A DNA stretch of 64,000 nt from Bdellovibrionales bacterium GWA2_49_15 (lineage in GTDB: Bacteria; Bdellovibrionota; Bacteriovoracia; Bacteriovoracales; Bacteriovoracaceae), in contig MEPP01000006.1 of the NCBI GenBank assembly GCA_001769855.1, forward strand, positions 1-64,000, given 5' to 3'. The notes under the pieces are model-generated. The model ran no database searches and was not told the DNA's origin. It saw nothing but the letters and a program-made list of their open reading frames with translations. Position numbers and translations under genes: made by a program. Shown here piece after piece: positions 51,956 to 61,159 of this stretch. Numbering within the stretch: position 1 is the stretch's first letter; every line of letters begins with the position of its first letter.

Positions 51956-53364
51956 GAAATCCTTTTTTATACATTCAGCTTGGGCTAATTTTAATCGCCT
52001 GTTTTTTCTCTCAAGGTCATTTTCATTTTGATGAGCATTTCCAAATTCTTGAATTTTTAAATTTTAAGTTGGGAAATGTGGAATCGACACAGCTCCCGTG
52101 GGAATTTGCGGCCCAGATAAGACCCTGGGGGCAAGTCTTCATTTACTTTATTATAACCAAATTTTTGGCGTTTCTTAATGTCACCGACCCTTTTACTTTG
52201 CCCATTTTCTTTCGCTTTGCCACGGCAGGTTTAGCCATCACAGCGTTATTGTTAACCATCAAATTTATCCAAAGAAAATCACCCCATCAGCTTTTCTTTC
52301 CCATTATACTCACCCTTTGGTTCTGGCCTTTTCTCGCGGCCCGCATTTCTTCTGAATGCTTTAATGGCCTACTCTTTTATAACTGCATCCTCTTCTATCT
52401 CCTTCAGGTTAGCTCGCTTCGCTCAGCCAAATTTGTAATATTTTTTGTGATGCTCGCAGCCGTTTGGGGCCGAGTTCAGCTGGCTCCATCACTGCTTGGT
52501 TTTTGTCTTTGGGCCTATTTTATAGAGCGATCTTTAAGAGGTCACTTGCTTCTCATGTTATGTGCATTTATGGCCGCCACTATGTTGAATCTCACAATCG
52601 ATTTTTGGGGATACAACTCGTGGACTCTCACTCCATGGAATTACTTCTACCAGAATCTTCTTGCTCACAGGGCCAGTAACTTTGGCGTCTCCGCCTGGTA
52701 CAGCTATTTCCCATGGCTCATTACAAAGTCCGGAAATCCAATTGCAGGTCTGGCGGTACTCAGTGCCCTTTTCTTTCTTTGGCTCAGACGCCCGACCTCT
52801 CTAGTCACCTGGATCACACTTCCTTTTATTCTATTGCATATGCTCATCGGACATAAGGAGCTTCGCTTTCTCTTTCCCATGGCCTTTTTTATTCCTATCA
52901 TTTTGCTCGAAGTTTGCGGGCCTTTACTCAAACTAAAATATGCCGCCGGTATCGCATCCATCTTTATAGCTTTGAATCTGTTTACTGGATTAATTTTGGC
53001 GCTTCGGCCCGCCACGCCTCTCATTGCAATTTATAAAAGTATGGCGACGCGACCTACGCCTGCCGCTAAATTGTATTATTTTGGTGGCGAGAATCCTTTA
53101 AGGCCCGGCGACCTTCCAATAAGCTGGTATCGCACCCCTAACATTCAGACCATAAACATCAAAAGCATCGATGAAATTCCTGCCCCTGAGCTCTCCTGGG
53201 TTTTTACCGATCGTTTCCTGCGCGGCCAAGAGCTGGCGCAAAAGCACACTTGCACCAAGCTTTCAAAATCGAACTTTGAATTTTTTTATGATCTCGTCCC
53301 GGCCAAGATTATGACGAAAACTCGGATCTTTAATTTATGGGAATGCCAAGTGATCGGGACCTAA
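51952..53364 (+). CDS. GT22-type membrane mannosyltransferase (paralogue)
   Basis: GTG 51952 overlaps the previous TGA (GTGA) and is preferred; ATG 51907 would overlap it by 49 nt. The 470-residue protein shares its layout with the gene at 43693: FHFDEHFQILEFLNFKLGNVES after the first helix, WEFAAQIRPWGQ, and HKELRFLFPM near 300, the GT22 HKE-x-RF motif. About ten hydrophobic segments. It probably adds a different residue of the same surface glycan. Its end converges with and overlaps the 3' end of the next minus-strand gene by 30 nt. Confidence 0.75.
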   Translation: MRNPFLYIQLGLILIACFFSQGHFHFDEHFQILEFLNFKLGNVESTQLPWEFAAQIRPWGQVFIYFIITKFLAFLNVTDPFTLPIFFRFATAGLAITALLLTIKFIQRKSPHQLFFPIILTLWFWPFLAARISSECFNGLLFYNCILFYLLQVSSLRSAKFVIFFVMLAAVWGRVQLAPSLLGFCLWAYFIERSLRGHLLLMLCAFMAATMLNLTIDFWGYNSWTLTPWNYFYQNLLAHRASNFGVSAWYSYFPWLITKSGNPIAGLAVLSALFFLWLRRPTSLVTWITLPFILLHMLIGHKELRFLFPMAFFIPIILLEVCGPLLKLKYAAGIASIFIALNLFTGLILALRPATPLIAIYKSMATRPTPAAKLYYFGGENPLRPGDLPISWYRTPNIQTINIKSIDEIPAPELSWVFTDRFLRGQELAQKHTCTKLSKSNFEFFYDLVPAKIMTKTRIFNLWECQVIGT

Positions 53365-54768
53365 GACAACGATGTCATCCCTTTCCATAAAATACACACG
53401 AACTAATTTCTGAGGCGCGAGATTTTTGATCTGGTCAAAAAGTGGCCTTTTGATAAAATAAATCCCCTCAGGAAATTGCTCAAAGGATTTTTGCACATCC
53501 ATCGCAGACGTCATTCTTGGATTAGCATCGTAAACAAAGGACAAATAATTTGCCCAGGCCCAGTACTCATAGGCGTTATCAACCAAAATAAAATCTCGTG
53601 ATTTCGCAAGCCGGGGCAATGCCTGGGTCATTTCAATCAAAGAACGGTCGCGATCCGACTGGGCCCCTATAGGAAAAATGGCAAAGGTCAAAGCACCTGC
53701 AATTACGAGGAGAAAAACACCATTCTTGTAAAGAAGAATCTTTTCCTTCACAAACGGGTATAAAAAGGTCGTGGCCACAATGCAAAGGGCCGGATAAACC
53801 GGCAGTAAATAATGGGAATATTTCCACTTCATTAAGGACAGACAAAACAGCATACTACAGAAGGCGATCATGGAAAGTTTCGTGGCCCTATTATAAGGTC
53901 TTCTTATTATTCCCAAGCAACCTAAGATAAGCCAAGGTCCGGAATATTTTAGCAGATGAGTAAAATACGAAAAAAATTCAAACTCTTGCTGTCCACGGGC
54001 CTTCATGATCGTCGAAAAGAATTGACGCTCAAACCATTGTTGAAAGATCGAAAAATCTCCGTTTATCCACAGAGCGATGGGCCAAAGTGCAAAGAGCACG
54101 AAAGATAATAAAATTGCCGCCCAGGCCTTGCCATCAATTAAAAATCCGCGCAAATTCTTTTCCAAAAGAACAAAAATAAAAATTGCCAGTAGGATGAAAG
54201 CGGCAGGGATGCCTTTTAGCAAAAGAGCGAGACCGAGAAAGAAGCTAAATTTCAGATAGTGGGCATTTCGACGGGTTTCAATAATGCGCAGAAAATAATA
54301 GAAGCACAAGACGAAGCAAAAGCTTAGTGGAATATCCAAGTTTGGAAAACGGACTTTTTTAATTAAAAATGGCATAAGAGCGAGCAAAAAAGTGGCCACA
54401 AATGCAAAATTTTCGTCGTAAAAACGTTTCGCCAATTTAAAAGTGCTCCACAAGAGTAAAAGTCCCCAGAGGCCGGCAAACAATCTGGCGGTCAAAAATG
54501 ACGGGCCGAACAGAGAAAAGAACACCCCTTCCACCATGAAAAAGAAAGGGGGGTGCTCGGCAAATTTTGAGTATTCAGTTTCTGACATGAAGGGAACAAG
54601 CCAATGCCCTTTCAAGGCCGCATGTTTTCCAAGCGCGGCATAAAGATATCCATCGTGAAAAAAGCCAGGAACATAGACATGCTGGAGGTAAAGAACTGCA
54701 CCTAAAAGAAGAATAATGGCCAGAGGTGAGAAAAAGGGAATCTCTCTAGTTTTGAGGTCGCTTATCAT
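53335..54768 (-). CDS. ArnT/PMT-like membrane glycosyltransferase
   Basis: ATG 54768 overlaps the rmlB stop (ATGA) and gives 477 residues; the longer start at 54801 lies within rmlB. About eleven membrane segments. FFHDGYLYAALGKHAAL and AEHPPFFFMVEG in the first loops match the ArnT/PMT (GT83/GT39) family, where an acidic residue after helix 1 is catalytic. KVRFPNLDIPLSF is also family-typical. It transfers a sugar from a polyprenyl phosphate donor at the periplasmic face; the receiving molecule is unknown. Last gene of the minus-strand rml operon. Confidence 0.8.
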   Translation of the reverse strand: MISDLKTREIPFFSPLAIILLLGAVLYLQHVYVPGFFHDGYLYAALGKHAALKGHWLVPFMSETEYSKFAEHPPFFFMVEGVFFSLFGPSFLTARLFAGLWGLLLLWSTFKLAKRFYDENFAFVATFLLALMPFLIKKVRFPNLDIPLSFCFVLCFYYFLRIIETRRNAHYLKFSFFLGLALLLKGIPAAFILLAIFIFVLLEKNLRGFLIDGKAWAAILLSFVLFALWPIALWINGDFSIFQQWFERQFFSTIMKARGQQEFEFFSYFTHLLKYSGPWLILGCLGIIRRPYNRATKLSMIAFCSMLFCLSLMKWKYSHYLLPVYPALCIVATTFLYPFVKEKILLYKNGVFLLVIAGALTFAIFPIGAQSDRDRSLIEMTQALPRLAKSRDFILVDNAYEYWAWANYLSFVYDANPRMTSAMDVQKSFEQFPEGIYFIKRPLFDQIKNLAPQKLVRVYFMERDDIVVLGPDHLAFP

Positions 54769-55775
54769 TTTGACGACTTCAACTTTACCGTTTCGACCCA
54801 ATCCCAGTTCGCTTTATACCATTCCAGCGTTTTCTCGAGACCATGCTCAAAACTAACTTTTGGCGACCAACCAAGGTCTTGCTTGGCCTTGGAAAAATTC
54901 ATGGCATAACGAAAGTCATGGCCTAAGCGATCAGTGACAAACTGGATGAGATTTTCACTCTTGCCCAACTTTTTTAAAACTAGTTTTACGATCTCAAGAT
55001 TCACCATCTCGGAGTCGCCACCGAGGTTATAAACCTCACCAACACGACCTTTCTTGAAAACCTCCCAAACGCCGTGATTGTGATCATCAACAAAGATCCA
55101 GTCGCGAATATTGGAACCCGTGCCATACACGGGAAGCGGAATACTCTTGGTGGCATTATAAATCATGAGGGGGATGAGCTTTTCAGGATATTGAAAAGGG
55201 CCATAATTATTTGAGCATCGGGTAATGAGGGCAGGGAGCTTAAACGTTTTGTAATATGAGCGAACCAGCATATCAGCTGAGGCCTTGCTGGCAGAATAGG
55301 GGCTGTTCGGTGATAAGTTTGTGGTTTCAATGAAGGCCGGGTCGCTCAACTTCAAGGAGCCATAAACTTCGTCGGTTGAAACTTGCAGATATCTGAAATC
55401 CGGATTGGATCTGAATAATTCCAAACTACAATTGAGCAGATTGAGAGTTCCCAAAACGTTGGTCTCGATAAAAATATTAGGGGAATCAATTGAGCGATCC
55501 ACATGAGATTCAGCCGCAAAGTTAATGACTCCCGTAAAGCGATGGGCCAAAAAAAGCTCTTTTAAGGCATGGCCATCTCGAATATCCATTTTAACAAAGG
55601 AAAGGTTTTTGCTTTTCTCAACGACCTTCTGGATGCTGGGATAGTGGCCGGCATAGGTTAAGGCATCAAGAATGACGAACTGATACTCTTCAAGGCAGGA
55701 ATCAGCGGTGCAAATTTTATGCACAAAATTGCTTCCGATAAATCCTGCGCAACCCGTTAATAAAATTTTCTTCAT
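54765..55775 (-). CDS. rmlB: dTDP-glucose 4,6-dehydratase RmlB
   Basis: This 336-residue enzyme converts dTDP-glucose to the 4-keto-6-deoxy sugar, the second step of dTDP-L-rhamnose synthesis. The NAD-binding TGCAGFIGSNFV, the STDEVYGSL stretch and the YSASKASAD catalytic Tyr-Lys motif are all present, with ENLIQFVTDRLGHDFRYAM near the end. Length is normal. It overlaps rmlA by 4 nt. Confidence 0.95.
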   Translation of the reverse strand: MKKILLTGCAGFIGSNFVHKICTADSCLEEYQFVILDALTYAGHYPSIQKVVEKSKNLSFVKMDIRDGHALKELFLAHRFTGVINFAAESHVDRSIDSPNIFIETNVLGTLNLLNCSLELFRSNPDFRYLQVSTDEVYGSLKLSDPAFIETTNLSPNSPYSASKASADMLVRSYYKTFKLPALITRCSNNYGPFQYPEKLIPLMIYNATKSIPLPVYGTGSNIRDWIFVDDHNHGVWEVFKKGRVGEVYNLGGDSEMVNLEIVKLVLKKLGKSENLIQFVTDRLGHDFRYAMNFSKAKQDLGWSPKVSFEHGLEKTLEWYKANWDWVETVKLKSSK

Positions 55776-56659
55776 ACAAACTCTCGCAGAACTTGCTGCA
55801 AATATTCTTTGTAAGAGCTCTTGGGGGTTTGCTCAACAATTTTATTAAATTCTTGGGGGGTTAAAAAATTCATGCGCAAGGCGATCTCCTCAAGGCATGC
55901 GACTTTCATCCCTTGCCTCTGCTCGATGGCGCCAATAAACGAGCTGGCCTCCAATAGTGACTGGGGTGTGCCTGTATCAAACCAGGCCATTCCTCTGTTA
56001 ATGATCTCGACCCCCAACATGCCATCGGTGAGATAGGTTTTTATCAGGTCCGTAATTTCCAGCTCTCCTCTCGCTGACGGCTGTTGCTTTAATGCACGCG
56101 CCACGACGCTTTTATCAAAAAGATAAAAGCCCGGGATAGCATAATTTGATTTTGGCTGAGTTGGCTTTTCTTCGATGCTCAGAACTTTCATCGTGGCCTT
56201 ATCAAACTCTACCACCCCATAGCGTTCGGGATCTTTAACGGCATAAGCAAAAACTCTGGCATTAATCCCCTTAGCTTTTGCCTGTTGCGCCTTCACGGCA
56301 TTTCGAAAGACCTCAAAGCTACCATAAAATAAATTGTCTCCTAGGACTAACGCAACATCTTCGCTTCCAATAAACTTTTCGCCGATGATAAAGGCCTCGG
56401 AAATTCCTTTGGGTGCGGCTTGAGTGGCGTAGTGCAGAGACACTCCAAAACGCGTACCATCTCCGAGAAGATTTTTAAACGACGGTTGATCTTTTTCCGT
56501 CGTGATGAGCAGAATATCTTTAATCCCGCTGAGCATGAGCAAGGCCAAGGGATAATAGATCATTGGCTTATCATAAACGGGCTGGAGCTGCTTCGTCGTA
56601 ATTTGCGTTAAGGGATAGAGGCGGTTTCCGGCACCGCCGGCAAGAATAATTCCTTTCAT
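55772..56659 (-). CDS. rmlA: Glucose-1-phosphate thymidylyltransferase RmlA
   Basis: ATG 56659 gives 295 residues beginning MKGIILAGGAGNRLYPLT, the RmlA signature with its nucleotide-binding G-G-x-G-x-R-L. An upstream in-frame extension runs through rmlD and is rejected. QLQPVYDKPMIYYPLA follows. It joins dTTP to glucose-1-phosphate, the first step of the pathway, and is usually feedback-inhibited by dTDP-rhamnose. It overlaps rmlD and rmlB by 4 nt each. Confidence 0.95.
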   Translation of the reverse strand: MKGIILAGGAGNRLYPLTQITTKQLQPVYDKPMIYYPLALLMLSGIKDILLITTEKDQPSFKNLLGDGTRFGVSLHYATQAAPKGISEAFIIGEKFIGSEDVALVLGDNLFYGSFEVFRNAVKAQQAKAKGINARVFAYAVKDPERYGVVEFDKATMKVLSIEEKPTQPKSNYAIPGFYLFDKSVVARALKQQPSARGELEITDLIKTYLTDGMLGVEIINRGMAWFDTGTPQSLLEASSFIGAIEQRQGMKVACLEEIALRMNFLTPQEFNKIVEQTPKSSYKEYLQQVLREFV

Positions 56660-57534
56660 CGTACATGTCCTTTTGCAATGAGATAGTTCTTTAAGTGATC
56701 TTCCCAGGTCGGGACGGTAACCAACTGGGCAATTTTTGTCGTATCCAAAACACTGTACTCGGGTCGACGCAAGACTGAGGGGTACTCTTTCCACGAGACG
56801 CGTGAAACAGGACCTGAAATTTTACACTCGCTCATAATAGTTTTGGTAAATTCATACCAACTACACTGACCTTTGCCGGCGAAATGATAGGTCCCAAAGG
56901 ATGTAAGATTATTTTCAATAAAGTGGCAAACGACCCTGGCAACCTCAATCGTTGAAGTGGGAGACATAATCTGATCATCAATAACCGAAAGTTTCTCACG
57001 CCTTTGCGCCTTGGCGATCATCGTTTCAACAAAATTACCGCCCTTACCAAGGGCCCCTGCGATTCCAAAAAGTGATGACACTCTAAAAATGAAATGTCGC
57101 TCACAAGTCGCGCGAACTAAATCTTCCCCTGCAAGTTTGGATGTGCCATAAATATTAATAGGCCTTGGAGAATCATTTTCAGAATATGGCTTTCTTTTTT
57201 CCCCGGAAAAGACATAATCCGTACTAAAGTAAATCAACCGGCCCTTGACCTTTGTGCAATATTGGCCCAACACTGCCAGCGGAAGTGCATTGACCTTGTA
57301 AGCTTCCTCGCAGTGTTCCTCACAATAAGCGGTGTTCGTCATGGCAACACAGTTGATGATAAAATCAACCTCGCCGACTTTCTGCTCGAGAAAAGCACGC
57401 AACTCTGTTTCGTTGCCAAAGTCTACATGTTCACGATCAAATGACAGGACATCCACATTTCTGATGGCCCTGAGACCTCTCACGAGATCGGTCCCCAATT
57501 GTCCATAGGCCCCAAAGACTACTACTTTCGTCAT
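56656..57534 (-). CDS. rmlD: dTDP-4-dehydrorhamnose reductase RmlD
   Basis: This 292-residue short-chain dehydrogenase makes dTDP-L-rhamnose in the last step of the pathway. It has the VFGAYGQLGTDL nucleotide site, FSTDYVFSG, and the catalytic YGTSKLAGE. Length normal. The gene order rmlC-rmlD-rmlA-rmlB, with 4-nt overlaps, provides all four enzymes in one transcript. Confidence 0.94.
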   Translation of the reverse strand: MTKVVVFGAYGQLGTDLVRGLRAIRNVDVLSFDREHVDFGNETELRAFLEQKVGEVDFIINCVAMTNTAYCEEHCEEAYKVNALPLAVLGQYCTKVKGRLIYFSTDYVFSGEKRKPYSENDSPRPINIYGTSKLAGEDLVRATCERHFIFRVSSLFGIAGALGKGGNFVETMIAKAQRREKLSVIDDQIMSPTSTIEVARVVCHFIENNLTSFGTYHFAGKGQCSWYEFTKTIMSECKISGPVSRVSWKEYPSVLRRPEYSVLDTTKIAQLVTVPTWEDHLKNYLIAKGHVR

Positions 57535-58070
57535 TTCAAAACCTCATGGAATGTTTGCCATTTTTCATCTTGCTTGGATAAAACAGGATTTGCCGTAGGC
57601 CATGGAATCTTGATGGTGCGGTCATTCCAGATTATCCCCTGATTGTGCTCGGGCGAATAGTACTCATCAACTTTATAAATCACATGGCAATCTTCAACCA
57701 AGGTGCAAAAACCGTGTGCGAACCCTCTTGGAATCAGCACCTGATGATGATTCTGATCAGAGAGCTCAAAGGTTATAAACTTACCGAAACTTTTCGACTC
57801 GCGCCTGATATCCACGACAACATCCAAAACTGCGCCCTTGATCACGCGGACTAACTTGGCTTGGGCCATGGGGGCTTTCTGGAAATGGAGGGCCCTGATG
57901 GTGTACTTCTGCACTGAAAAGGAGTGATTATCCTGAACGAAATTATAATTTAAACCATTTTCTTGCATGCGTTTAAGGTTGAAGCTTTCCTGGAAAAAAC
58001 CACGATTATCTTGAAAAACCTGGGGAACAATTAACTTAACTTCGGGAAAGTCAGTTTCAATTACCTTCAT
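57531..58070 (-). CDS. rmlC: dTDP-4-dehydrorhamnose 3,5-epimerase RmlC
   Basis: This 179-residue cupin epimerase acts between RmlB and RmlD. PQVFQDNRGFFQESFN and NHSFSVQKYTIRALHFQ are family segments (the catalytic His is in ALHFQ), and VLIPRGFAHGF follows. Normal length. It overlaps the upstream GT2-methyltransferase gene by 4 nt. Confidence 0.95.
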   Translation of the reverse strand: MKVIETDFPEVKLIVPQVFQDNRGFFQESFNLKRMQENGLNYNFVQDNHSFSVQKYTIRALHFQKAPMAQAKLVRVIKGAVLDVVVDIRRESKSFGKFITFELSDQNHHQVLIPRGFAHGFCTLVEDCHVIYKVDEYYSPEHNQGIIWNDRTIKIPWPTANPVLSKQDEKWQTFHEVLK

Positions 58071-59626
58071 ATTTTTCCTTCTCCCTCTTCCGCCACATAC
58101 GATGAAATTTTTCCCTCAACAATAAATTGATAGGCAAAGAGTCGAGGCCATATCCTGGCACACGCATAATACATTCGATCCAGGGCACGAAGAACTTTAC
58201 TTTTTCCGATCGACTCGAAAACCACCTCAAACGGAAGTCCCGTCGGCCGTACGCTGGTTACGATGTATCCGCATCGTTCCATCAGTTGAATAATGGTACT
58301 CAAGGTGTAAAAACGCACATGGGTTTCGTCCAAAGTCCCTTTGGGGCCATAATTAAAACGACCGACCAGGAGTGACAACCGATAAAACCAGATCGCAATA
58401 TTGGGAACGGAAACAATAATTTTTCCATCTTCTTTTACAAAACGTTGGATGTATTGGAGCATTCCGGGGGCGTTCCTCACGTGTTCCACCACGTCGGCCA
58501 GGATAATGTAATCAAATTCACGTTTGAACTGAAGCTCTCGATAATTTTCTAAATTGACCTGAAAATACTGCTCGCACTTTGCCATGACCTTTTCTTTGGG
58601 AACCATGTCAACACAAACGGAACGAACACCTTTTTGCAAAAGTGAATCCGTTAACAATCCATTGCTGGAACCAAGATCGAGGGCCTTGCCAGGATTACTG
58701 ATTCCTAAAAGGATTTGCTCATGGGAACTATAAGGACTGCGTTTTCTCGTGTAGTGAAACTCACTGGAAACGAGATACCGGCTTCGTCTAAGGACGTGCA
58801 GTTGGTGCAGTCTATATTCTAAAATTGAGAGGCAAACATCCTTGGCGTATTTGAAACCGTTCACATTACAGACTTCGTCACCATAAAATGTCTTTATGGG
58901 AATCTCGGTGATTGAAATCCCCAGCGCGCGACACTGGATGATGATTTGGGTATCAAAGTGAAATTCGTTGGTATTCTCTTCGAAAGGAATATTTTTTAAA
59001 ATTCGGGTCGAATAAAGGCGATAGCCTGAGTGAAATTCCGATAAATGCGTGCCGATAATAAAATTCTCAAAGGCGGTTAAGACCTGATTCCCCATCCATT
59101 TATAAAAAGGCATCCCCCCTTTGAGCGCATCAACTCGGTTGAGCATTCTGGAGCCGAAGACCACCTGGGCATCGTTTTCAAAAATGGGAAGAAGTAGATC
59201 GGGAATATACTCAGGAGCGTACTGCCCATCACCGTGAAGCATCACCACGAAATCAAGACCCTTATTAATGGCATAGCGATAGCCTACTTTTTGATTTCCC
59301 CCATAACCTAAATTAATCGAATTTTTATAAATATTAAGCTTCGATTTCAAATTCGGATTGGCCAGCAACTCATTGGCGGTCTCAAAGGTGCGATCAGGAC
59401 TAGCATCATCAAAAATATATATCTCTTCGATGGCATCATAAAGTTCCGTGGGAATGCGAGAGACAGTTTTTTGAATATGGGCAGAGGCATTGTAGCTGAT
59501 CACAAAAATGCCAATTTTTGGGAAGGCCTTGCCTAATTTCTTCTTATGTTCATAAATTCGAGCAATCTTGCTGTGATCAACGGGAAACTGAACAGCTTGT
59601 CCGCGCCGATTAACCTGTGTATCCAT
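58067..59626 (-). CDS. Bifunctional GT2 glycosyltransferase-methyltransferase
   Basis: This 519-residue protein has an N-terminal family 2 glycosyltransferase of the dolichyl-phosphate-mannose-synthase kind (residues about 35-270). FVISYNASAHI, IYIFDDASPDRTFE and HGDGQYAPEYI supply the nucleotide and metal sites. A C-terminal class I SAM methyltransferase follows (about 305-500; ALDLGSSNGLLTDSL, IILADVVEHV). No membrane helices. The fusion may add a sugar to polyprenyl phosphate and methylate it or a related sugar. First gene of the rml operon. Confidence 0.85.
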   Translation of the reverse strand: MDTQVNRRGQAVQFPVDHSKIARIYEHKKKLGKAFPKIGIFVISYNASAHIQKTVSRIPTELYDAIEEIYIFDDASPDRTFETANELLANPNLKSKLNIYKNSINLGYGGNQKVGYRYAINKGLDFVVMLHGDGQYAPEYIPDLLLPIFENDAQVVFGSRMLNRVDALKGGMPFYKWMGNQVLTAFENFIIGTHLSEFHSGYRLYSTRILKNIPFEENTNEFHFDTQIIIQCRALGISITEIPIKTFYGDEVCNVNGFKYAKDVCLSILEYRLHQLHVLRRSRYLVSSEFHYTRKRSPYSSHEQILLGISNPGKALDLGSSNGLLTDSLLQKGVRSVCVDMVPKEKVMAKCEQYFQVNLENYRELQFKREFDYIILADVVEHVRNAPGMLQYIQRFVKEDGKIIVSVPNIAIWFYRLSLLVGRFNYGPKGTLDETHVRFYTLSTIIQLMERCGYIVTSVRPTGLPFEVVFESIGKSKVLRALDRMYYACARIWPRLFAYQFIVEGKISSYVAEEGEGKI

Positions 59627-59725
59627 TGCAACCTCTTGTTGTGTCCTTCAGTTCTAACATAGAGCACGAATCATGAAAAACCTTTTATTTTTGCCAAAAT
59701 TCAGAACATCTTTCATGATGATAGG

Positions 59726-61159
59726 ATGCAAAATTCATTCATAAATAAGCTCAAAAGTTACCCCGTCATGCCCTGGATTGTGATTTTCGTTTTTCTCGCC
59801 ATGTTTTCCCGAACTGGCGGTGGAACCAACGAATATTCTCGCTATACGACGCTCAGGGCCATGAGTGACCAGCAAACTTTTAAGATCAATGACTACGTTT
59901 CCTGGACCATTGATTGGGCACAAACGCCGGACGGCTCATACTACTCAAATAAGGCGCCCGGACCGATGTTTTTGGCCTTCCCGATATTTTATCTTATGGA
60001 GCAAATCACTAAGTTTGATAAAAAAGAAATATTCGAGACCAAAATTGATCCAGTATCCGGAAAAAGTCGGACGATTCGGACCAAAATTCCCGGGCCAACA
60101 ACAAGGGCGATCATCGCTCTCGTGACTCAAATTATTCCCATTGCCATTCTGACTTTTCTCTTAGGTCATTTTTTGCTTCACCACGGCGTCCCGATTTGGG
60201 GCGTTCATTTCATGGCCGTGGCTTTTTTATTTGGCAATACAGCTTCGATGTTTGCAAATATTTTTTTTGGACACGCACTCACCGCTTGTCTGCTTCTATT
60301 CAGTCACTATTTCTTGCTCCAAAAAAAACCGCTGCTGGTTGGACTCTTTTTTGGCTTTGCCCTCCTTGGGGATTATACCGTGGCCCTTCTGGCTCCCTTG
60401 GTGCTCATGAACCTCATCCTCGCCAATCCTAAAAAATATCGATGGATGGGTGAGTTGTTGGCGGGAGGTTTAGTGCCCGGACTCTTATGGTGCTGGTATC
60501 ACATCAGTGCCTGCGGCAGTCCCTTTGTCATTCCTGCCCATTTTCAAAATCCAATGTGGCAGGATATGAAGCACGAGACCCATAATCTTTGGGGGCTTTT
60601 CGTCTTACAAATTCGCTGGGACATTATTTATCAGTTACTTTTTGGAAGCATGCGAGGCATCTTATTCACTCAACCGTGGGTATTGTGCCTCATTCCCGTG
60701 CCCTTCCTCCTTTACAAGAAAATCTTTCAGGATAAAACACTTTTAACCACGGCGATCCTGAGTCTGTTCGGACTTCTTTTTTTGCTTATCATGAATTCGA
60801 GTTTTGGTGGTTGGCATGGTGGACACACCTCCGGCCCGCGATATCTATCCATGGTCTTTCCCCTTTTTGCCCTTTTGGCTGCCCTGCTTTATGGTTATTT
60901 ACCGCGATGGTACCGTGTGCTTCTTTGGGCGGGCCTCATTCCTGCCGTAGTTCTCCGGGCCCTCATTTATGGCAGCACTCCGCTCGCCCATGAGCAACCT
61001 ATCTGGCCTTTTCTCTATAACTTTATGATTGGTGAAAGTGACAATAAGGGAATAGTACGTTTTGGTTTTCTACTAATGACTTTATGTATTGGACTGCTGG
61101 TGGTCTGGCTACAAGCTAGAAAAAAGTTGCTTCACACAGGTCAGGACATCATCAACTGA
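59726..61159 (+). CDS. Polytopic membrane protein, putative GT-C glycosyltransferase
   Basis: This 477-residue protein has about eleven hydrophobic segments. The first loop has SRYTTLRAMSDQQTFKINDY followed by YYSNKAPGPMFLAFP, a pattern of bacterial GT-C type transferases that use polyprenyl-linked sugars. LMNSSFGGWHGGHTSGPRYLS near 360 resembles the second conserved loop of the same group. It diverges from the rml operon. Its last 51 nt overlap the end of the convergent heptosyltransferase gene. Confidence 0.7.
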   Translation: MQNSFINKLKSYPVMPWIVIFVFLAMFSRTGGGTNEYSRYTTLRAMSDQQTFKINDYVSWTIDWAQTPDGSYYSNKAPGPMFLAFPIFYLMEQITKFDKKEIFETKIDPVSGKSRTIRTKIPGPTTRAIIALVTQIIPIAILTFLLGHFLLHHGVPIWGVHFMAVAFLFGNTASMFANIFFGHALTACLLLFSHYFLLQKKPLLVGLFFGFALLGDYTVALLAPLVLMNLILANPKKYRWMGELLAGGLVPGLLWCWYHISACGSPFVIPAHFQNPMWQDMKHETHNLWGLFVLQIRWDIIYQLLFGSMRGILFTQPWVLCLIPVPFLLYKKIFQDKTLLTTAILSLFGLLFLLIMNSSFGGWHGGHTSGPRYLSMVFPLFALLAALLYGYLPRWYRVLLWAGLIPAVVLRALIYGSTPLAHEQPIWPFLYNFMIGESDNKGIVRFGFLLMTLCIGLLVVWLQARKKLLHTGQDIIN

